This document shows positions 39,374-49,886 of a DNA stretch of 64,000 bases, one piece after another. Source of the DNA: Roseovarius sp. S88 (GTDB lineage Bacteria > Pseudomonadota > Alphaproteobacteria > Rhodobacterales > Rhodobacteraceae); assembly GCF_037023735.1 (NCBI RefSeq), contig NZ_CP146069.1, positions 372,001-436,000 of the forward strand. Reading direction: 5' to 3'. The position numbers were made by a program, and so were the translations under genes. The notes under the pieces are model-generated. The model saw only the letters and a list, made by a program, of their open reading frames with translations. It ran no database searches and was not told the DNA's origin. Within the stretch, counting starts at the first letter, position 1. Each line of letters begins with the position of its first letter.

Positions 39374-39678
39374 GGCCCTAGACATCACCACTTCATATTG
39401 TTTGCGACCTCACTATCCAGCGCACAAATTGTGGTTTTTATGCATTTACGCCACATTCTCGACATATTTTGTCCAAATTGGAGACAAAGTTTTTCCAACC
39501 ACGGGATAGACCAATATTAACCTTTTTGGCAGACTGCTATTGCAGGGATCCTGTCCCAATAGCATCAGACGGCATGTTTTTAGCCGATTTGAGGGCCAGT
39601 ATCCCAGCACGATTAAGAGTGTGGGCGCCGGTCGGTGCTAACTGTCCGGTTTGCCACGTTAACAAGTGGAGAAGACCG
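39374..39678. other. Gene-free stretch before a small ORF
   Basis: About 305 A+T-richer bases with no convincing coding frame. A weak promoter-like pair, TTGAGG (39589-39594) and ATTAAG (39612-39617) with 17 bases between, could drive the small gene that follows. Nothing else recognisable was seen. Confidence 0.4.
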
Positions 39679-39819
39679 ATGACCAAATCTATTTCTGCCA
39701 CATCTGAAAATGATGGACCAAAGCTCGGCCAGAAGCCGGTTGAGCAGCCAGTGTCAAAGCCGGTGACAAAATCCATCACTGTTTCAAGGCAGGTATTTAA
39801 CGATTTTGCCTGTTTGTGA
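39679..39819 (+). CDS. Likely small protein, 46 residues
   Basis: An ATG with GGAGA about 7 bases upstream opens a 46-residue frame. The product is polar, with a Lys-Pro-rich centre (KPVEQPVSKPVTK) and a short hydrophobic end (VFNDFACL). There is no membrane helix or known motif. An intrinsic terminator follows about 60 bases after the stop on the same strand, which supports a separate short transcript. A non-coding RNA from the same locus is an alternative. Confidence 0.5.
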   Translation: MTKSISATSENDGPKLGQKPVEQPVSKPVTKSITVSRQVFNDFACL

Positions 39820-39880
39820 GTCCTGTCGGAACTCTGAAATTTTTATGTAAGACTTTACCAGTATTGGGGTTCGCCCGATA

Positions 39881-39916
39881 GGGTGGCTGCGAGAGATCGG
39901 AGCCACCTTTTTCTTT
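39881..39916 (+). terminator. Intrinsic terminator
   Basis: The stem GGTGGCT / AGCCACC around a 12-base loop is followed by TTTTTCTTT on the + strand, a good Rho-independent terminator. It ends whatever is transcribed from the 39.4-39.8 kb interval. The converging SDR gene ends just beyond it. Confidence 0.8.
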
Positions 39917-39924
39917 GCCGAAGT

Positions 39925-40659
39925 CTACCTGCGAAGGGCAGGTAGGCCTATACCAGTTGCTTCAAAACCACCATCCACAGATATGATCTGGCCGGTGACA
40001 AAGCTGGCCTCTGGTGAACAAAGAAAGGTGATCACATTGGCAATCTCATCTTCACTACCATAGCGGTTCAGTGGGATGGCGTCATGATAGGCATCGATGA
40101 TGTCCTGCGTATGAACGGCCATGGCAAGCTTGGTGCGTACGGGTCCGGGGCATACGCAATTCGCGCGAATGCCTTTCTCGCCCAACTCCACGGCTTGCTG
40201 CTGGGTTAGAGCCATGACGCCGGCCTTCGAGGTTCCGTATGCCACGCGCAGTGTCGATGCGCGTAACCCGGAAATAGACGCAATATTCACGATCGCGCCT
40301 TTGGCTGCAGCAAGCGCTGATACAAAAGCTTGCGTGACCAAGAACACACCATCGAGATTGGTGTCCATAACCGCGCGCCAGCGGGACAAGTCGGTGTCTT
40401 CGATGGGTCCGAAATCCGCCACGCCTGCATTGTTGATCAGGGCGTCGACCCGCTCGATCCGTTGTGCCACGTCGTTAACCTGCTTGATTTGCGAAACATC
40501 GCAAAGCACCGGTGTGACCTGATCCAGTTGCGCCGCCTCTGATGTCAGCGCTTCTTCGTCACGATCAATCATGACCACATGCCAGCCTTTTTGCAGAAAC
40601 TGCTTGGTGGTCGCGAGTCCGATGCCGCGTGCCGCGCCTGTGACGAGTGCTGTTTTCAC
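39925..40659 (-). CDS. Short-chain dehydrogenase/reductase
   Basis: A 244-residue classical SDR enzyme starting at GTG behind TTGGAGG. The NAD(P)-binding TGAARGIG (residues 7-14), NNAGVADFG (about 75), the catalytic Ser in NIASISG and YGTSK (Tyr and Lys, about 141-145) are all present. ALITHEA-like substrate features are not distinctive, so the substrate is unknown. It ends next to the converging terminator. Confidence 0.9.
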   Translation of the reverse strand: MKTALVTGAARGIGLATTKQFLQKGWHVVMIDRDEEALTSEAAQLDQVTPVLCDVSQIKQVNDVAQRIERVDALINNAGVADFGPIEDTDLSRWRAVMDTNLDGVFLVTQAFVSALAAAKGAIVNIASISGLRASTLRVAYGTSKAGVMALTQQQAVELGEKGIRANCVCPGPVRTKLAMAVHTQDIIDAYHDAIPLNRYGSEDEIANVITFLCSPEASFVTGQIISVDGGFEATGIGLPALRR

Positions 40660-40730
40660 GTCCTGCCTCCAAGTGGTCGCGTATCAATGGCCACAATTTG
40701 GTACTTTAAAAACGTCAAAGTGGAAATGAT

Positions 40731-42077
40731 CTATTCGGCGGACGTTTCTTCGGCAGGTTGTCGTGTAAATCCGACGCGCCCCACGCTTTCATATGCGTCA
40801 AACCCTGCACGTTTCGCATCCTTGACGGAATATATGTTGCGAAGATCCGCCAGCCGCGGCGTTTCCATTTTGCGCGCGATGCGCTTGAGATCGAGGGCGC
40901 GGAATTCGTTCCACTCCGTCAACAGCACGACAAGATGCGCATTGCCAACACATTTATACGGATCATCAATCCACTGAACGCCTGGAAGACGCTCTTGGCC
41001 TTCTCGCTTACCTTGTGGGTCGCACACGCGAACTTTGGCGCCGCCACCGACCAGTGCAGGCACAATCGTCAAAGAGGGTGCTTCGCGCATGTCGTCGGTA
41101 TTGGGTTTAAACGTGGCACCCAGCACCGCAACAGTTTTGCCATTGAAAGAGCCATCACACATATCAACAAGTTTATCGATCATGCGCCGTTTAATCTCTT
41201 CGTTTACCGCGATCACCGTCTCAGTGATCTGCAGGGGCAACCCGTGTTCTTGCCCCGTGCGTGCCAGGGCGCGGGTATCTTTCGGAAAACAACTTCCACC
41301 ATAGCCTGGCCCTGCATGCAGGAACTTGTTGCCGATGCGACCATCAAATCCCATGCCACGGCTGACTTGCTTCACATCCGCGCCTGTGCGTTCACACAAA
41401 GCGGCAATCTCGTTGATGAAGGTGATTTTGGTCGCAAGAAACGCGTTGGCGGCATATTTGATCATCTCGGCGGATTCCAAATCTGTTGTCATGATTGGAA
41501 ACTCCCGGAGATAAAGTGGGCGGTAGATTTCCTGCATGACCTCCGCCGCACGCTCGGTTTGTACTCCGACAACCACGCGATCCGGCTTCATGAAATCCTC
41601 AATTGCCGCGCCCTCACGGAGGAATTCAGGGTTTGATGCCACGTCGAATTCCAGATCAGGATTAGCCTTACGCACCGTTTGTTTGACTTGGCGGTTGGTG
41701 CCGACCGGAACGGTCGATTTGGTGACAATGACGATGTAATTTTTTGCGGTTCTGGCAATTTCTTCGGCTGCTGCCATGACGAAACTCAGGTCCGCATGTC
41801 CATCGCCGCGCCGCGTGGGCGTACCCACTGCAATAAAGACCGCGTCCGCCCCATCCAGCGCCTCTGGCAGGTCGATCGTGAAGGAAAGCCGTCCGGCCGA
41901 GACATTTTTTTCCATGAGCTGGTCAAGACCAGGTTCGTAGATCGGCACCTCACCTTGCTGAAGCATTTCGACTTTGGAAGCGTCTTTATCGACACAAACA
42001 ACTTCATGGCCAAAATCGGATAGGCAGATTCCTGACACAAGTCCGACGTAACCCGTTCCAATCATTGCGATCTTCAT
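40731..42077 (-). CDS. ugd: UDP-glucose 6-dehydrogenase
   Basis: Oxidises UDP-glucose to UDP-glucuronate with two NAD. It has 448 residues with the N-terminal [10 protein letters not shown] (7-16), [14 protein letters not shown] (about 153-166) and the active-site [12 protein letters not shown] (about 257), which holds the catalytic Cys. The C-terminal domain has [16 protein letters not shown]. It supplies a uronic acid precursor and opens the polysaccharide region. It is divergent from glmM. Confidence 0.95.
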   Translation of the reverse strand: MKIAMIGTGYVGLVSGICLSDFGHEVVCVDKDASKVEMLQQGEVPIYEPGLDQLMEKNVSAGRLSFTIDLPEALDGADAVFIAVGTPTRRGDGHADLSFVMAAAEEIARTAKNYIVIVTKSTVPVGTNRQVKQTVRKANPDLEFDVASNPEFLREGAAIEDFMKPDRVVVGVQTERAAEVMQEIYRPLYLREFPIMTTDLESAEMIKYAANAFLATKITFINEIAALCERTGADVKQVSRGMGFDGRIGNKFLHAGPGYGGSCFPKDTRALARTGQEHGLPLQITETVIAVNEEIKRRMIDKLVDMCDGSFNGKTVAVLGATFKPNTDDMREAPSLTIVPALVGGGAKVRVCDPQGKREGQERLPGVQWIDDPYKCVGNAHLVVLLTEWNEFRALDLKRIARKMETPRLADLRNIYSVKDAKRAGFDAYESVGRVGFTRQPAEETSAE

Positions 42078-42274
42078 GGAAATTTTCCTGCACTCAAATA
42101 ACGGCCCTTCTTATGAGCCGCGTTTGTGATTTAGTCAACGAGACGGCAGAAAATGAGGCCATTCAGAGGTATCGAAATGACTTTTGGCAGTTGGTCTGTG
42201 CATTGGACAGGCCAATGTCGGGTCGTTATGAAACACAAAACTGCGCGGTGCTGCGCAAGTGGAGACGTGAGTAC
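42078..42274. promoter_or_regulatory. Divergent ugd/glmM intergenic region
   Basis: About 197 bases between two divergent start codons, expected to carry both promoters. The glmM frame stays open back into this region, but the conserved N-terminus and the GGAG before the chosen ATG argue against a longer protein. No clear operator was seen. Confidence 0.4.
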
Positions 42275-43618
42275 ATGAGCAAAGACTTGTTTGGAACCGA
42301 TGGTGTGCGGGGGCGTGCCAACAGCTGGCCCATGACTGCGGAACTCGCGCTAAAGCTTGGAACGGCAGCGGGTCGCTATTTCAGACGGGATGCGCAGGAT
42401 CATAGGGTGGTCATCGGTAAGGACACTCGCCTTTCGGGTTACATGATCGAATACGCACTCACAGCAGGATTTGCGTCCACTGGCATGAACGTCTTTCTGC
42501 TGGGCCCCGTGCCGACCCCGGCGGTGGGCTACCTGACGCATAGTCTACGTGCAGATGTCGGGGTCATGATCTCTGCCAGCCACAATCCGGCGGAGGATAA
42601 CGGTATCAAGCTGTTTGGTCCTGATGGGTTTAAACTTTCTGATCAGGCGGAAGCGGGAATAGAAAAGCTTATGAGGGATGGGGTGACGTTGGCCGCGCCG
42701 GAAAACATCGGTCGCGCAACCCGGTTTGAGGATGCGCGTGGCCGGTATGTGGAGTACGCCAAAACGACGTTCCCCTCTGGCCTGCGTCTCGATGGCTTAA
42801 AAGTTGTGGTCGATTGCGCGAATGGAGCGGCTTATCGAACAGCGCCCGCTGTATTGTGGGAGCTGGGCGCAGAGGTGGTCGCAATCGGAGTCGACCCAAA
42901 CGGGCGCAACATCAACTCGGAATGCGGCTCGACCCATCCAAATGCCGCCGCGAATAAGGTATTGGAAACAGGCGCCCATCTTGGCATTTGCCTGGACGGA
43001 GATGCCGACCGTCTGGTTCTGGTGGATGAGAAAGGCCGCATCGCGGATGGTGATCAGATTATGGGCCTGATCGCGACGCGCTGGGCACGCGAAGGCCGGC
43101 TGCAAGGCAATGCACTGGTCGCAACTGTGATGTCTAACCTCGGGTTGGAACGGCACCTCGCAGATCAGGGTATCGAGTTAAAGCGAACCTCTGTTGGAGA
43201 CCGCTATGTCGTTGAGACGATGCGTGCGGACGGGCACAATCTGGGTGGAGAACAGTCAGGTCACATTGTCATGACCGACTATGCTACCACAGGCGATGGT
43301 CTTATCGGCGCATTGCAGTTTCTGGCCAGCATGGTTGAAACCGGGCAGTCGGCCAGTGATCTTGCGCGTGTATTCAACCCGGTGCCCCAATCCTTGATCA
43401 ATGTGCGGTTTGCAGATGGTCAAGCCCCGTTAGAGACTGATGCCGTGCAACAGGCAATTGCCGACGGAGAAAAACAACTGGGCTCAAACGGCCGTCTTCT
43501 GATCCGTAAATCCGGTACTGAGCCGTTGATCCGCGTGATGGGCGAATGCACGGACGAAGCCTTGTTGAAGTCGGTGCTGGAGAAAGTCGTAAATGCGGTG
43601 AAATCCGCGACGGCCTAA
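42275..43618 (+). CDS. glmM: Phosphoglucosamine mutase
   Basis: Converts glucosamine-6-phosphate to glucosamine-1-phosphate on the way to UDP-GlcNAc. It has 447 residues starting [16 protein letters not shown]. The phosphoserine loop [17 protein letters not shown] has S102. The Mg-binding DGDADR lies near 240, and the sugar loop GEQSGHIV and phosphate site [12 protein letters not shown] follow. It is more typical of GlmM than of phosphomannomutase. It lies at the head of the + strand glycan genes. Confidence 0.95.
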   Translation: MSKDLFGTDGVRGRANSWPMTAELALKLGTAAGRYFRRDAQDHRVVIGKDTRLSGYMIEYALTAGFASTGMNVFLLGPVPTPAVGYLTHSLRADVGVMISASHNPAEDNGIKLFGPDGFKLSDQAEAGIEKLMRDGVTLAAPENIGRATRFEDARGRYVEYAKTTFPSGLRLDGLKVVVDCANGAAYRTAPAVLWELGAEVVAIGVDPNGRNINSECGSTHPNAAANKVLETGAHLGICLDGDADRLVLVDEKGRIADGDQIMGLIATRWAREGRLQGNALVATVMSNLGLERHLADQGIELKRTSVGDRYVVETMRADGHNLGGEQSGHIVMTDYATTGDGLIGALQFLASMVETGQSASDLARVFNPVPQSLINVRFADGQAPLETDAVQQAIADGEKQLGSNGRLLIRKSGTEPLIRVMGECTDEALLKSVLEKVVNAVKSATA

Positions 43619-43668
43619 CCTATAAAACCATTTCGAATTTTAATCATTTGGAAGGATTTCTACGACTA

Positions 43669-46323
43669 GTGTCCGGTCTATCGATCTGGTTGCTGCGTCA
43701 TTCTAGCTTTGAGCTCCGCCATATGCGGGCCGCGCGCGGCTGTCAGGAACTGTTGCCCGGGGATCCTATGCTGCGTGCACTGCGACAAGCATTCTTACGA
43801 TTTTCTTGTGAACACGGTACTTTGCAAAAACAGGGCCAGGCGATTGTCAATCTGAGCGGCCAAATTGTAGGGCATATTGATTTTATCGCTCTGCGCAAAG
43901 GCCGCATCGAAGTTGAAGGATGGGCCGACGTCAGCCAAGTGGCACTGGTGCGTGGAACGGAAAGAAGTTCCAAGGCCCCGGATATTCAGCGCCCTGACGT
44001 CAGACACGCCTATGGGGACTCTATTGTGCCGACACCTGGCTTTCGGCTGGATCTACCCTTTGATCTTCACTCGTGTTTCCTTGTGTGCGCAACGGGTGCA
44101 CAAGAACTCAGCCTGAAAATTGACAGTTTTGACACTAGCGCTCTGGCCCTAATGCGACGTCGGTTGTTTTTGCCTTTCATGATGGCCTGCATGCGATCCA
44201 TCCCGGCCTACCTCCGCTGGCGGCTGCGCCGGAACCCCGAAGATCGTGCCGAGATCAAAGATCAGCTTGGCCTGGGAATTGAAACGCCCAAGGCGTACAT
44301 GACACCCTACCTCTTTGCAGCTGACGTGAGCGAAGGCGACAAGACGCAGACGGACATCAGTGCAGAACCGGTCACAATCATTTTGCCGGTCTTTAACGCG
44401 TTCGATCTATTGCCCGAGGTTCTGACCCGTGTTTTGTGTCATACCGATCTGCCGTTTGAACTTATTGTCGTAGAGGATTGCTCTACTGACGCTGCAGTTA
44501 GACCATTCTTGCGAGAGTGGCACAAAGCGTGCAACCCCGACATCCAAGATCAGATCCACCTGATTGAGAACGAAGAAAACCTTGGATTTATTGGCTCGGT
44601 CAATCGCGCTTTTGACATGGCGCTGGGGTTTGGTCACCATGTGATCTTGCTTAATTCGGATGCGTTTGTGCCCAAAGCGTGGGCCAGCCGTTTGGTGCGC
44701 CCATTGCTCGAACATCTCAGGGTCGCATCCGTGACCCCGATGTCCAACGATGCCGAGATCTTTAATGCGCCGGTGATGTGCCGTGGCATTGCTCTTAAAG
44801 AAGGCGTTTGCGACCGTATTGACGCCGTCGCAGCTCGGTTGGTTCCCGATGCAGCCTTGGCCGATGCGCCCACCGGAGTGGGATTTTGCATAGCGATGCA
44901 CAAAGACGCCCTGCGTGCTGTGCCCAGCTTTGATCGGGCGTTTGACCCCGGTTATGGTGAAGAAGTTGACTGGTGCCAGAAGGTTGCCAAGAAGGGATGG
45001 CGGCATCTGGGTCATGGCGGTGTGTTTGTCGAACACCGAAGCGGAACGTCGTTCGGTTCTGGCAAAAAAGCCAAGCTTGTGGCCGCGCACAACAAGATCG
45101 TGTCGGATCGATATCCGCACTATGATCATTCAGTACAGGACTTCATTGCTAACGATCCAATGGTGGCCCCTCGGCTGGCTTTGGCATTGGCCTGGGCGGC
45201 CGAACAGCAGACCGGTAAAATTCCGGTTTATCTTGGCCACACTTTGGGCGGCGGGGCGGAGTTCTATCTCAAACGCCGCGTGGCAGAGGATCTGGACAAA
45301 GGCGGCGTTGCCGTTGTGATACGGGCCGCGGCCAAGGGCGAATGGCCAGTAGAGTTGCACACAAAGCATGGTGTGACGCGTGGTGTGACAACCTCGCCTC
45401 AGTTTTTGCGCAGGCTCGTAGGGCTGCTGCCGCGGCGCAGGCTGATCTACTCTTGCGGCGTCGGGGCTGAAAATCTGTTTGAACTGCCCGGCCTTCTTGT
45501 CGATCTGGCTGCCGGGTCCGGGTCAGAATTGGAGATCCTCTTTCACGACTACCTGCCGCTCAGCCCCTCCTACACATTGCTCGATAGCGATGGGCGGTAT
45601 GCACCAATCAGGACACCGCATGACACGTGGGACAAGGCACATGTCTATCACTGCCCCGATGGTCGGATTGTGTCTTTGGTGGAATGGCGCCGTGCTTGGG
45701 CCATGGCTATGCTGCGTGCAGACAGCGTGACGGTATTCTCTGATAGCAGCCGCAAGATCGTTTCAGAGGCGTTCCCCGATGCCAGCCCCAAAATCAAGGT
45801 CGCACCTCATGCGGTTGCCTTGAAACAGCGGCGTTTGACCCCCGGCAACAGTGCAGAGGGCAAGCCTGTTATTGGTGTGCTGGGGGCCATTGGGTTTCAA
45901 AAAGGCGCGAAGGTTCTGCAACAGATAAGCCTTGCGCTGGAGCAAAGCGGGGACGCGCAACTTGTCGTGATCGGGTACATGGATCCCGCCTATCCTCTTG
46001 CCGACAGCGCGCGTATTCATGGCCCCTACGACGTGCGCGATGTGCCCGCGTTGGCCCAACGCTACGGTGTCAGCTGTTGGCTTATTCCCTCGATCTGGCC
46101 GGAAACGTTTTCCTACACAACGCACGAGGCATTGGCGACCGGCCTGCCTGTCTGGGGTTTTGATCTTGGGGCGCAGGCGGACGCAATCAAACGCGCGTCG
46201 GTCAAATCTGGTCAGGGCGGATGTCTGCCACTGGACCACAGCACGAAGAACCCAGAGCGCGTTCTTTCAACCATCTTGTCGGCCCATCAGAGTTACACAT
46301 GTCCACAGTCGCAGTCCGCATAA
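43669..46323 (+). CDS. Two-domain glycosyltransferase (GT2 plus GT4-like)
   Basis: A large protein of about 884 residues from a GTG behind GGAAGGA. Other starts, including ATGs at 43723 and 43768, are possible. The N-terminal part (about 1-225) is of unknown type. A family-2 domain follows (about 230-465) with [34 protein letters not shown] (the DxD-like motif) and [19 protein letters not shown]4-like domain comes at about 515-880 with [27 protein letters not shown] and [19 protein letters not shown]. The protein probably adds two sugars in turn to a surface glycan. Confidence 0.85.
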   Translation: MSGLSIWLLRHSSFELRHMRAARGCQELLPGDPMLRALRQAFLRFSCEHGTLQKQGQAIVNLSGQIVGHIDFIALRKGRIEVEGWADVSQVALVRGTERSSKAPDIQRPDVRHAYGDSIVPTPGFRLDLPFDLHSCFLVCATGAQELSLKIDSFDTSALALMRRRLFLPFMMACMRSIPAYLRWRLRRNPEDRAEIKDQLGLGIETPKAYMTPYLFAADVSEGDKTQTDISAEPVTIILPVFNAFDLLPEVLTRVLCHTDLPFELIVVEDCSTDAAVRPFLREWHKACNPDIQDQIHLIENEENLGFIGSVNRAFDMALGFGHHVILLNSDAFVPKAWASRLVRPLLEHLRVASVTPMSNDAEIFNAPVMCRGIALKEGVCDRIDAVAARLVPDAALADAPTGVGFCIAMHKDALRAVPSFDRAFDPGYGEEVDWCQKVAKKGWRHLGHGGVFVEHRSGTSFGSGKKAKLVAAHNKIVSDRYPHYDHSVQDFIANDPMVAPRLALALAWAAEQQTGKIPVYLGHTLGGGAEFYLKRRVAEDLDKGGVAVVIRAAAKGEWPVELHTKHGVTRGVTTSPQFLRRLVGLLPRRRLIYSCGVGAENLFELPGLLVDLAAGSGSELEILFHDYLPLSPSYTLLDSDGRYAPIRTPHDTWDKAHVYHCPDGRIVSLVEWRRAWAMAMLRADSVTVFSDSSRKIVSEAFPDASPKIKVAPHAVALKQRRLTPGNSAEGKPVIGVLGAIGFQKGAKVLQQISLALEQSGDAQLVVIGYMDPAYPLADSARIHGPYDVRDVPALAQRYGVSCWLIPSIWPETFSYTTHEALATGLPVWGFDLGAQADAIKRASVKSGQGGCLPLDHSTKNPERVLSTILSAHQSYTCPQSQSA

Positions 46324-47030
46324 GTGAGCTGGCCTCAAAGGGTGTTGAGGTTTTGCCGCGCCCGTCGGGACGGGTGATACATCTGCCCAGGCAAACATGC
46401 ATCGAAGCACCCGCCAGTTTGAAATGGACGCAATACGAACTGTCCCTGTCGCTTGGTGCGTTTTCATATCAAGTGTCTGGGTACTGCGCGGCAGCTGAGA
46501 TCGGGCGCTACTGCTCGTTTGGGGAAAACGTTCAGATCGGTCGACAAAACCACCCTCTGACCTGGGCGTCGACGAGCCCGGCTTTTTATCTCAAAGACCG
46601 GCTGTTTCAGGTTGGCGACGGTTTTGCCGGGGCCGAAGCCTATCAGAGCTATGCCTTTCGAAACACACAGCCCCCCACAAAAATACGCAAGACGGTCATC
46701 GGGCACGATGTTTGGATCGGTCACGGTGCCATGATCGCGGCGGGCGTGAAAATCGGCAACGGGGCGATTGTCGCCGCCGGAGCGAGCGTTGCCAAGGATG
46801 TGCCGCCCTACACTCTCGTTGCCGGAAATCCGGCCGTGCCCAAGAAAACCAGAGTCTCGACAGACCAAATTGCCGCTCTTCAGCAGAGCCGCTGGTGGCA
46901 ATTTGCACCTTGGCAACTGTCCCATCTTGATATGGCCGACGTGCCCGGGTTCTTGCGGGGAGTCCAAGACCTTGGCGACGCGGCACCCTTTGTGCCCAGT
47001 CGCATCGACCTGAGCCAAGATATGTCATGA
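46299..47030 (+). CDS. Hexapeptide-repeat acetyltransferase
   Basis: A 243-residue protein with a left-handed beta-helix of the CatB/XAT type. [64 protein letters not shown] carry the hexapeptide repeats and the classic end motif (each quoted in part: [35 protein letters not shown]). It likely O-acetylates a sugar. It overlaps the 3' end of the glycosyltransferase gene by 25 bases and the next gene by four. Confidence 0.88.
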   Translation: MSTVAVRISELASKGVEVLPRPSGRVIHLPRQTCIEAPASLKWTQYELSLSLGAFSYQVSGYCAAAEIGRYCSFGENVQIGRQNHPLTWASTSPAFYLKDRLFQVGDGFAGAEAYQSYAFRNTQPPTKIRKTVIGHDVWIGHGAMIAAGVKIGNGAIVAAGASVAKDVPPYTLVAGNPAVPKKTRVSTDQIAALQQSRWWQFAPWQLSHLDMADVPGFLRGVQDLGDAAPFVPSRIDLSQDMS

Positions 47031-47821
47031 TCCCAATTGTTTTTCTGCACGTTCCCAAGACCGCTGGGCAGACCGTGCACAACGAACTTGTGCGTGTGGT
47101 GGGCGGCGCTGAATTCACCTCCCCGGTGCGCGTCACCGCGCAAGCCATTGACGGGCGGCAGATGCCCGACGGCTATCGTCTTTACTCGGGGCATATTGAC
47201 TGGATCGAGTTGCCACGCCTGCCAAGCGACAGGTTTGTTTTTACTATCCTGCGTGATCCCAGGGAACGTATCGCCTCTTTTTATCTCTACATGTGCAAAT
47301 TGGCCAAAGAGGCCAAGCAGGACGAGTTGGAAGACCCGCAGAACGTCGGTAAACGCATGGCGCTCAACCTGAGTGCCGATGACTATTTCTTTGGGGGCAC
47401 AGAAGACTGGCATCACTTTGTACGCAGCATGTACGACAATTTCTATTGCTCGTATTTTGCAACGCGTAAGATGAATGGCTGGTCGGCATTGCAAGCCTTG
47501 TCGCAGGAGGATCGCGTGACGAAAGCCCTTCAGGGGTTAGACTCCTTGTCGGCCGTGTACTCGATCGACAACCTTGCGCAGCTCGAAATGGATGTCGCGT
47601 CACGCTATGGTGTATCGATCCGTGTCGCAGGAAATTATTTTAACACCGGAGGACACCACAAGAATGAGGCGCGCTGGCCCAAGCTCTGCGCGCTTTTTGA
47701 AAAGGACCAGAGCATTGCAAGGCTAGAGGCATTTGCAGCCCTTGATCAGATGCTCTTGGAACACGTGTTTCGACACAAAGCCTCAACTGTTGTTGAGGAT
47801 ATCCCGGTGATCGCGCCGTAG
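47027..47821 (+). CDS. Sulfotransferase family protein
   Basis: A 264-residue predicted PAPS-dependent sulfotransferase. [16 protein letters not shown] (6-21) is the 5'-phosphosulfate loop and [18 protein letters not shown] (about 72-89) the 3'-phosphate site. It resembles the family-2 carbohydrate sulfotransferases of marine bacteria, so a sulfated surface glycan is a fair inference. The start overlaps the acetyltransferase stop (ATGA). The 3' end overlaps that of the converging kpsM gene by 39 bases. Confidence 0.82.
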   Translation: MIPIVFLHVPKTAGQTVHNELVRVVGGAEFTSPVRVTAQAIDGRQMPDGYRLYSGHIDWIELPRLPSDRFVFTILRDPRERIASFYLYMCKLAKEAKQDELEDPQNVGKRMALNLSADDYFFGGTEDWHHFVRSMYDNFYCSYFATRKMNGWSALQALSQEDRVTKALQGLDSLSAVYSIDNLAQLEMDVASRYGVSIRVAGNYFNTGGHHKNEARWPKLCALFEKDQSIARLEAFAALDQMLLEHVFRHKASTVVEDIPVIAP

Positions 47822-48595
47822 GAAGACCAGCCCGAGCGTCATCAAGCCAAGTGGCAACAGCGTAAGATAGATCCGTGAGACATACTCGGCCTCATAACCT
47901 GCATAAAATCCCTGCCGCATCAGACCCACCACGTGGATCAAAGGGTTGAACCAAAGCGCTTCACCATAAGGGCGTGGTATTGTTTCAAATGTGAAAAAGA
48001 TACCGGAGATGATGAACAAAGGGCGGGTTAATATTGACCATGCCCGTTGCCAGACAGGAAAACGGCAGAAGGCGAAGGCGTTGAACACACCGACACCGAG
48101 CGCCAGGAGTGCCGCATACGCCATGGCCTCCGCAACGATTGCGACATCTGGTGTCAAATGTGTGTCGAACAAAACCATGATCCCGATCAGCACGGCATGT
48201 GCAACGAAAAACTGAGTGAAAAGGTTAACCAAAAACCGTGCGGCAAGCGCGTCAACAAACGTGATCGCTGGATAGGCCAGAAGCGGTTTGGAATATAGCA
48301 GCGACAAAGCGACCTTGCCTGACACATCCGTAAAGAGAAGGAAGGGCACAAGACCGGTCGCATAAAAAATTGGGAAATTGACCCCCAATGAAGGCGATTG
48401 AAACCCAGTTGAGAAGATTAGCGTCAAAAGCGCAATTCCGGCCACTGGCTCTAGCACCGCCCAAAGATACCCGCCCGGAGAACGCCCATAGCTTGTCGCC
48501 ATTTCTCGCAACATCAGGGCAGAAATAGAACGCGCTGATGCCAAACGCCGAAGGCTGGGACTCGCGGCGCGGGATGGTATCGTGGTGTCACTCAT
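47783..48595 (-). CDS. kpsM: ABC-2 polysaccharide export permease (KpsM-like)
   Basis: A 270-residue permease with six hydrophobic segments. LMLREMATSYGRSPGGYLWA (about 29-48) is the amphipathic start of the ABC-2 family, and the end FNPLIHVVGLMRQGFY is typical of capsule and O-antigen exporters. I chose the ATG; a TTG three codons upstream is possible. It is divergent from kpsE, so the exporter genes are split over both strands. Confidence 0.9.
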   Translation of the reverse strand: MSDTTIPSRAASPSLRRLASARSISALMLREMATSYGRSPGGYLWAVLEPVAGIALLTLIFSTGFQSPSLGVNFPIFYATGLVPFLLFTDVSGKVALSLLYSKPLLAYPAITFVDALAARFLVNLFTQFFVAHAVLIGIMVLFDTHLTPDVAIVAEAMAYAALLALGVGVFNAFAFCRFPVWQRAWSILTRPLFIISGIFFTFETIPRPYGEALWFNPLIHVVGLMRQGFYAGYEAEYVSRIYLTLLPLGLMTLGLVFLRRDHRDILNNS

Positions 48596-48676
48596 GCAGT
48601 ACAATTTTTTACAAATTCAATGATTGGTTTAGGTTTCGCGCCTAGCACTATCCTCGGAATGTCTTGAGGAAGTGTT
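48596..48676. promoter_or_regulatory. Divergent kpsM/kpsE intergenic region
   Basis: About 80 bases between divergent export genes, A+T-richer than its surroundings, expected to hold both promoters and the GAGGAAG site of kpsE. No operator was recognised. Confidence 0.4.
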
Positions 48677-49879
48677 GTGACACTCGCGAATACAGATCCA
48701 AAGCCGATTGTCCCCGTGCAACCGCAACGGCAGACAGTGATGGCTGTCGTTCCGCCCGTCGCTGCCAAGGCCCGACCGAAGCGGCGTCATCGAGTTGTTT
48801 TGTTCAGTTTTGCGGTGTTTGTGATCTTGCCCATCGCCACAGTGGCCTATTACCTGTGGGAGGTTGCGGAGGATCAGTTTACATCGACAGTAGGGTTCTC
48901 AGTACGCCGAGAAGAAGTGAGTTCCGCGGTTGAGCTGTTCGGGGGCATCACCGATCTGTCTGGGTCAAGCTCTTCTGATACGGATATTCTATTTGAGTTC
49001 CTGAGCAGTCAGAAAATTGTCAGTTCGGTGGATGCCAATCTTGATCTCCGAGCGATTTGGTCAAAACCTGAATATGACCCTGCCTTTGCCTTTGATCCGG
49101 ACGGGACGATTGAGGATTTGGTAGATCATTGGAGGCGTATGGTGCGTGTTTCTTATGACACGTCTTCGAAGCTTCTGGAAATCAGGGTTCACGCCTTCGC
49201 GCCTCTCGACGCGCAAGCGATTGCAGCGGCCGTTTTTGACGAAAGCTCCGAGATGATCAACCGGCTGAGCGTCGTCGCGCGCGAAGATTCCGTGCGCTAT
49301 GCCCGGGATGAGCTGGCGACTTCGGTTGAACGACTGAAAGCTGCGCGTGAGGCCGTGACGCGATTTCGCAACGAGTATCAGATTGTCGATCCAAACGTGG
49401 ATGTAGAAACGCAGGCCGGGCTCTTGGGCAACTTGCAATCCCAACTGGCCGAGGCCCTGATTTCCTTGGATATGTTGTCGGAAACCACACGGGAAAACGA
49501 TCCGCGTATCGAACAGGCCCGCCGCAAGGTCGATGTCATCCAAGGGCGCATAACCGGTGAGAAATCCAAACTGGGGATGTCTGGGGGTGCGCATAGCGAC
49601 TCAGAAGTTCTCGCCACGGTTTTTGGTGAATACGAACGGCTCGTGGTGGACCGGGAGTTCGCCGAGCAAACTTATATTTCCGCGCTCAGCGCATTTGACG
49701 CCGCCCAAGCCGAAGCAGGACGCAAAAGCAGATATCTGGCCGCGCATATTGAGCCGACCCTGGCCGAACAGGCGCTCCATCCGCGCCGGGTTCTGTTGCT
49801 GGTGCTGACGTCGCTTTTCCTGGTGCTGACCTGGTCCATCACAGTCTTGGTGGGCATGTCTCTGCACGACCGCAGGTGA
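48677..49879 (+). CDS. kpsE: Capsule polysaccharide export inner-membrane protein (KpsE/CtrB-like)
   Basis: A 400-residue co-polymerase-type protein starting at GTG behind GAGGAAG. A short cytoplasmic N-terminus leads into a helix (about 39-60). A large periplasmic domain (about 61-370) has a long helical coiled-coil part (about 200-300), and a second helix lies near the end (about 372-394). It links the ABC exporter to an outer-membrane channel. That channel gene is not in this window. Confidence 0.88.
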   Translation: MTLANTDPKPIVPVQPQRQTVMAVVPPVAAKARPKRRHRVVLFSFAVFVILPIATVAYYLWEVAEDQFTSTVGFSVRREEVSSAVELFGGITDLSGSSSSDTDILFEFLSSQKIVSSVDANLDLRAIWSKPEYDPAFAFDPDGTIEDLVDHWRRMVRVSYDTSSKLLEIRVHAFAPLDAQAIAAAVFDESSEMINRLSVVAREDSVRYARDELATSVERLKAAREAVTRFRNEYQIVDPNVDVETQAGLLGNLQSQLAEALISLDMLSETTRENDPRIEQARRKVDVIQGRITGEKSKLGMSGGAHSDSEVLATVFGEYERLVVDREFAEQTYISALSAFDAAQAEAGRKSRYLAAHIEPTLAEQALHPRRVLLLVLTSLFLVLTWSITVLVGMSLHDRR

Positions 49880-49886
49880 GAGTGGC

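Noticed and set aside
40758..41636. 292-codon open frame on the + strand inside ugd
   Set aside because: Antisense shadow of a clear UDP-glucose dehydrogenase; no ribosome site or motif.
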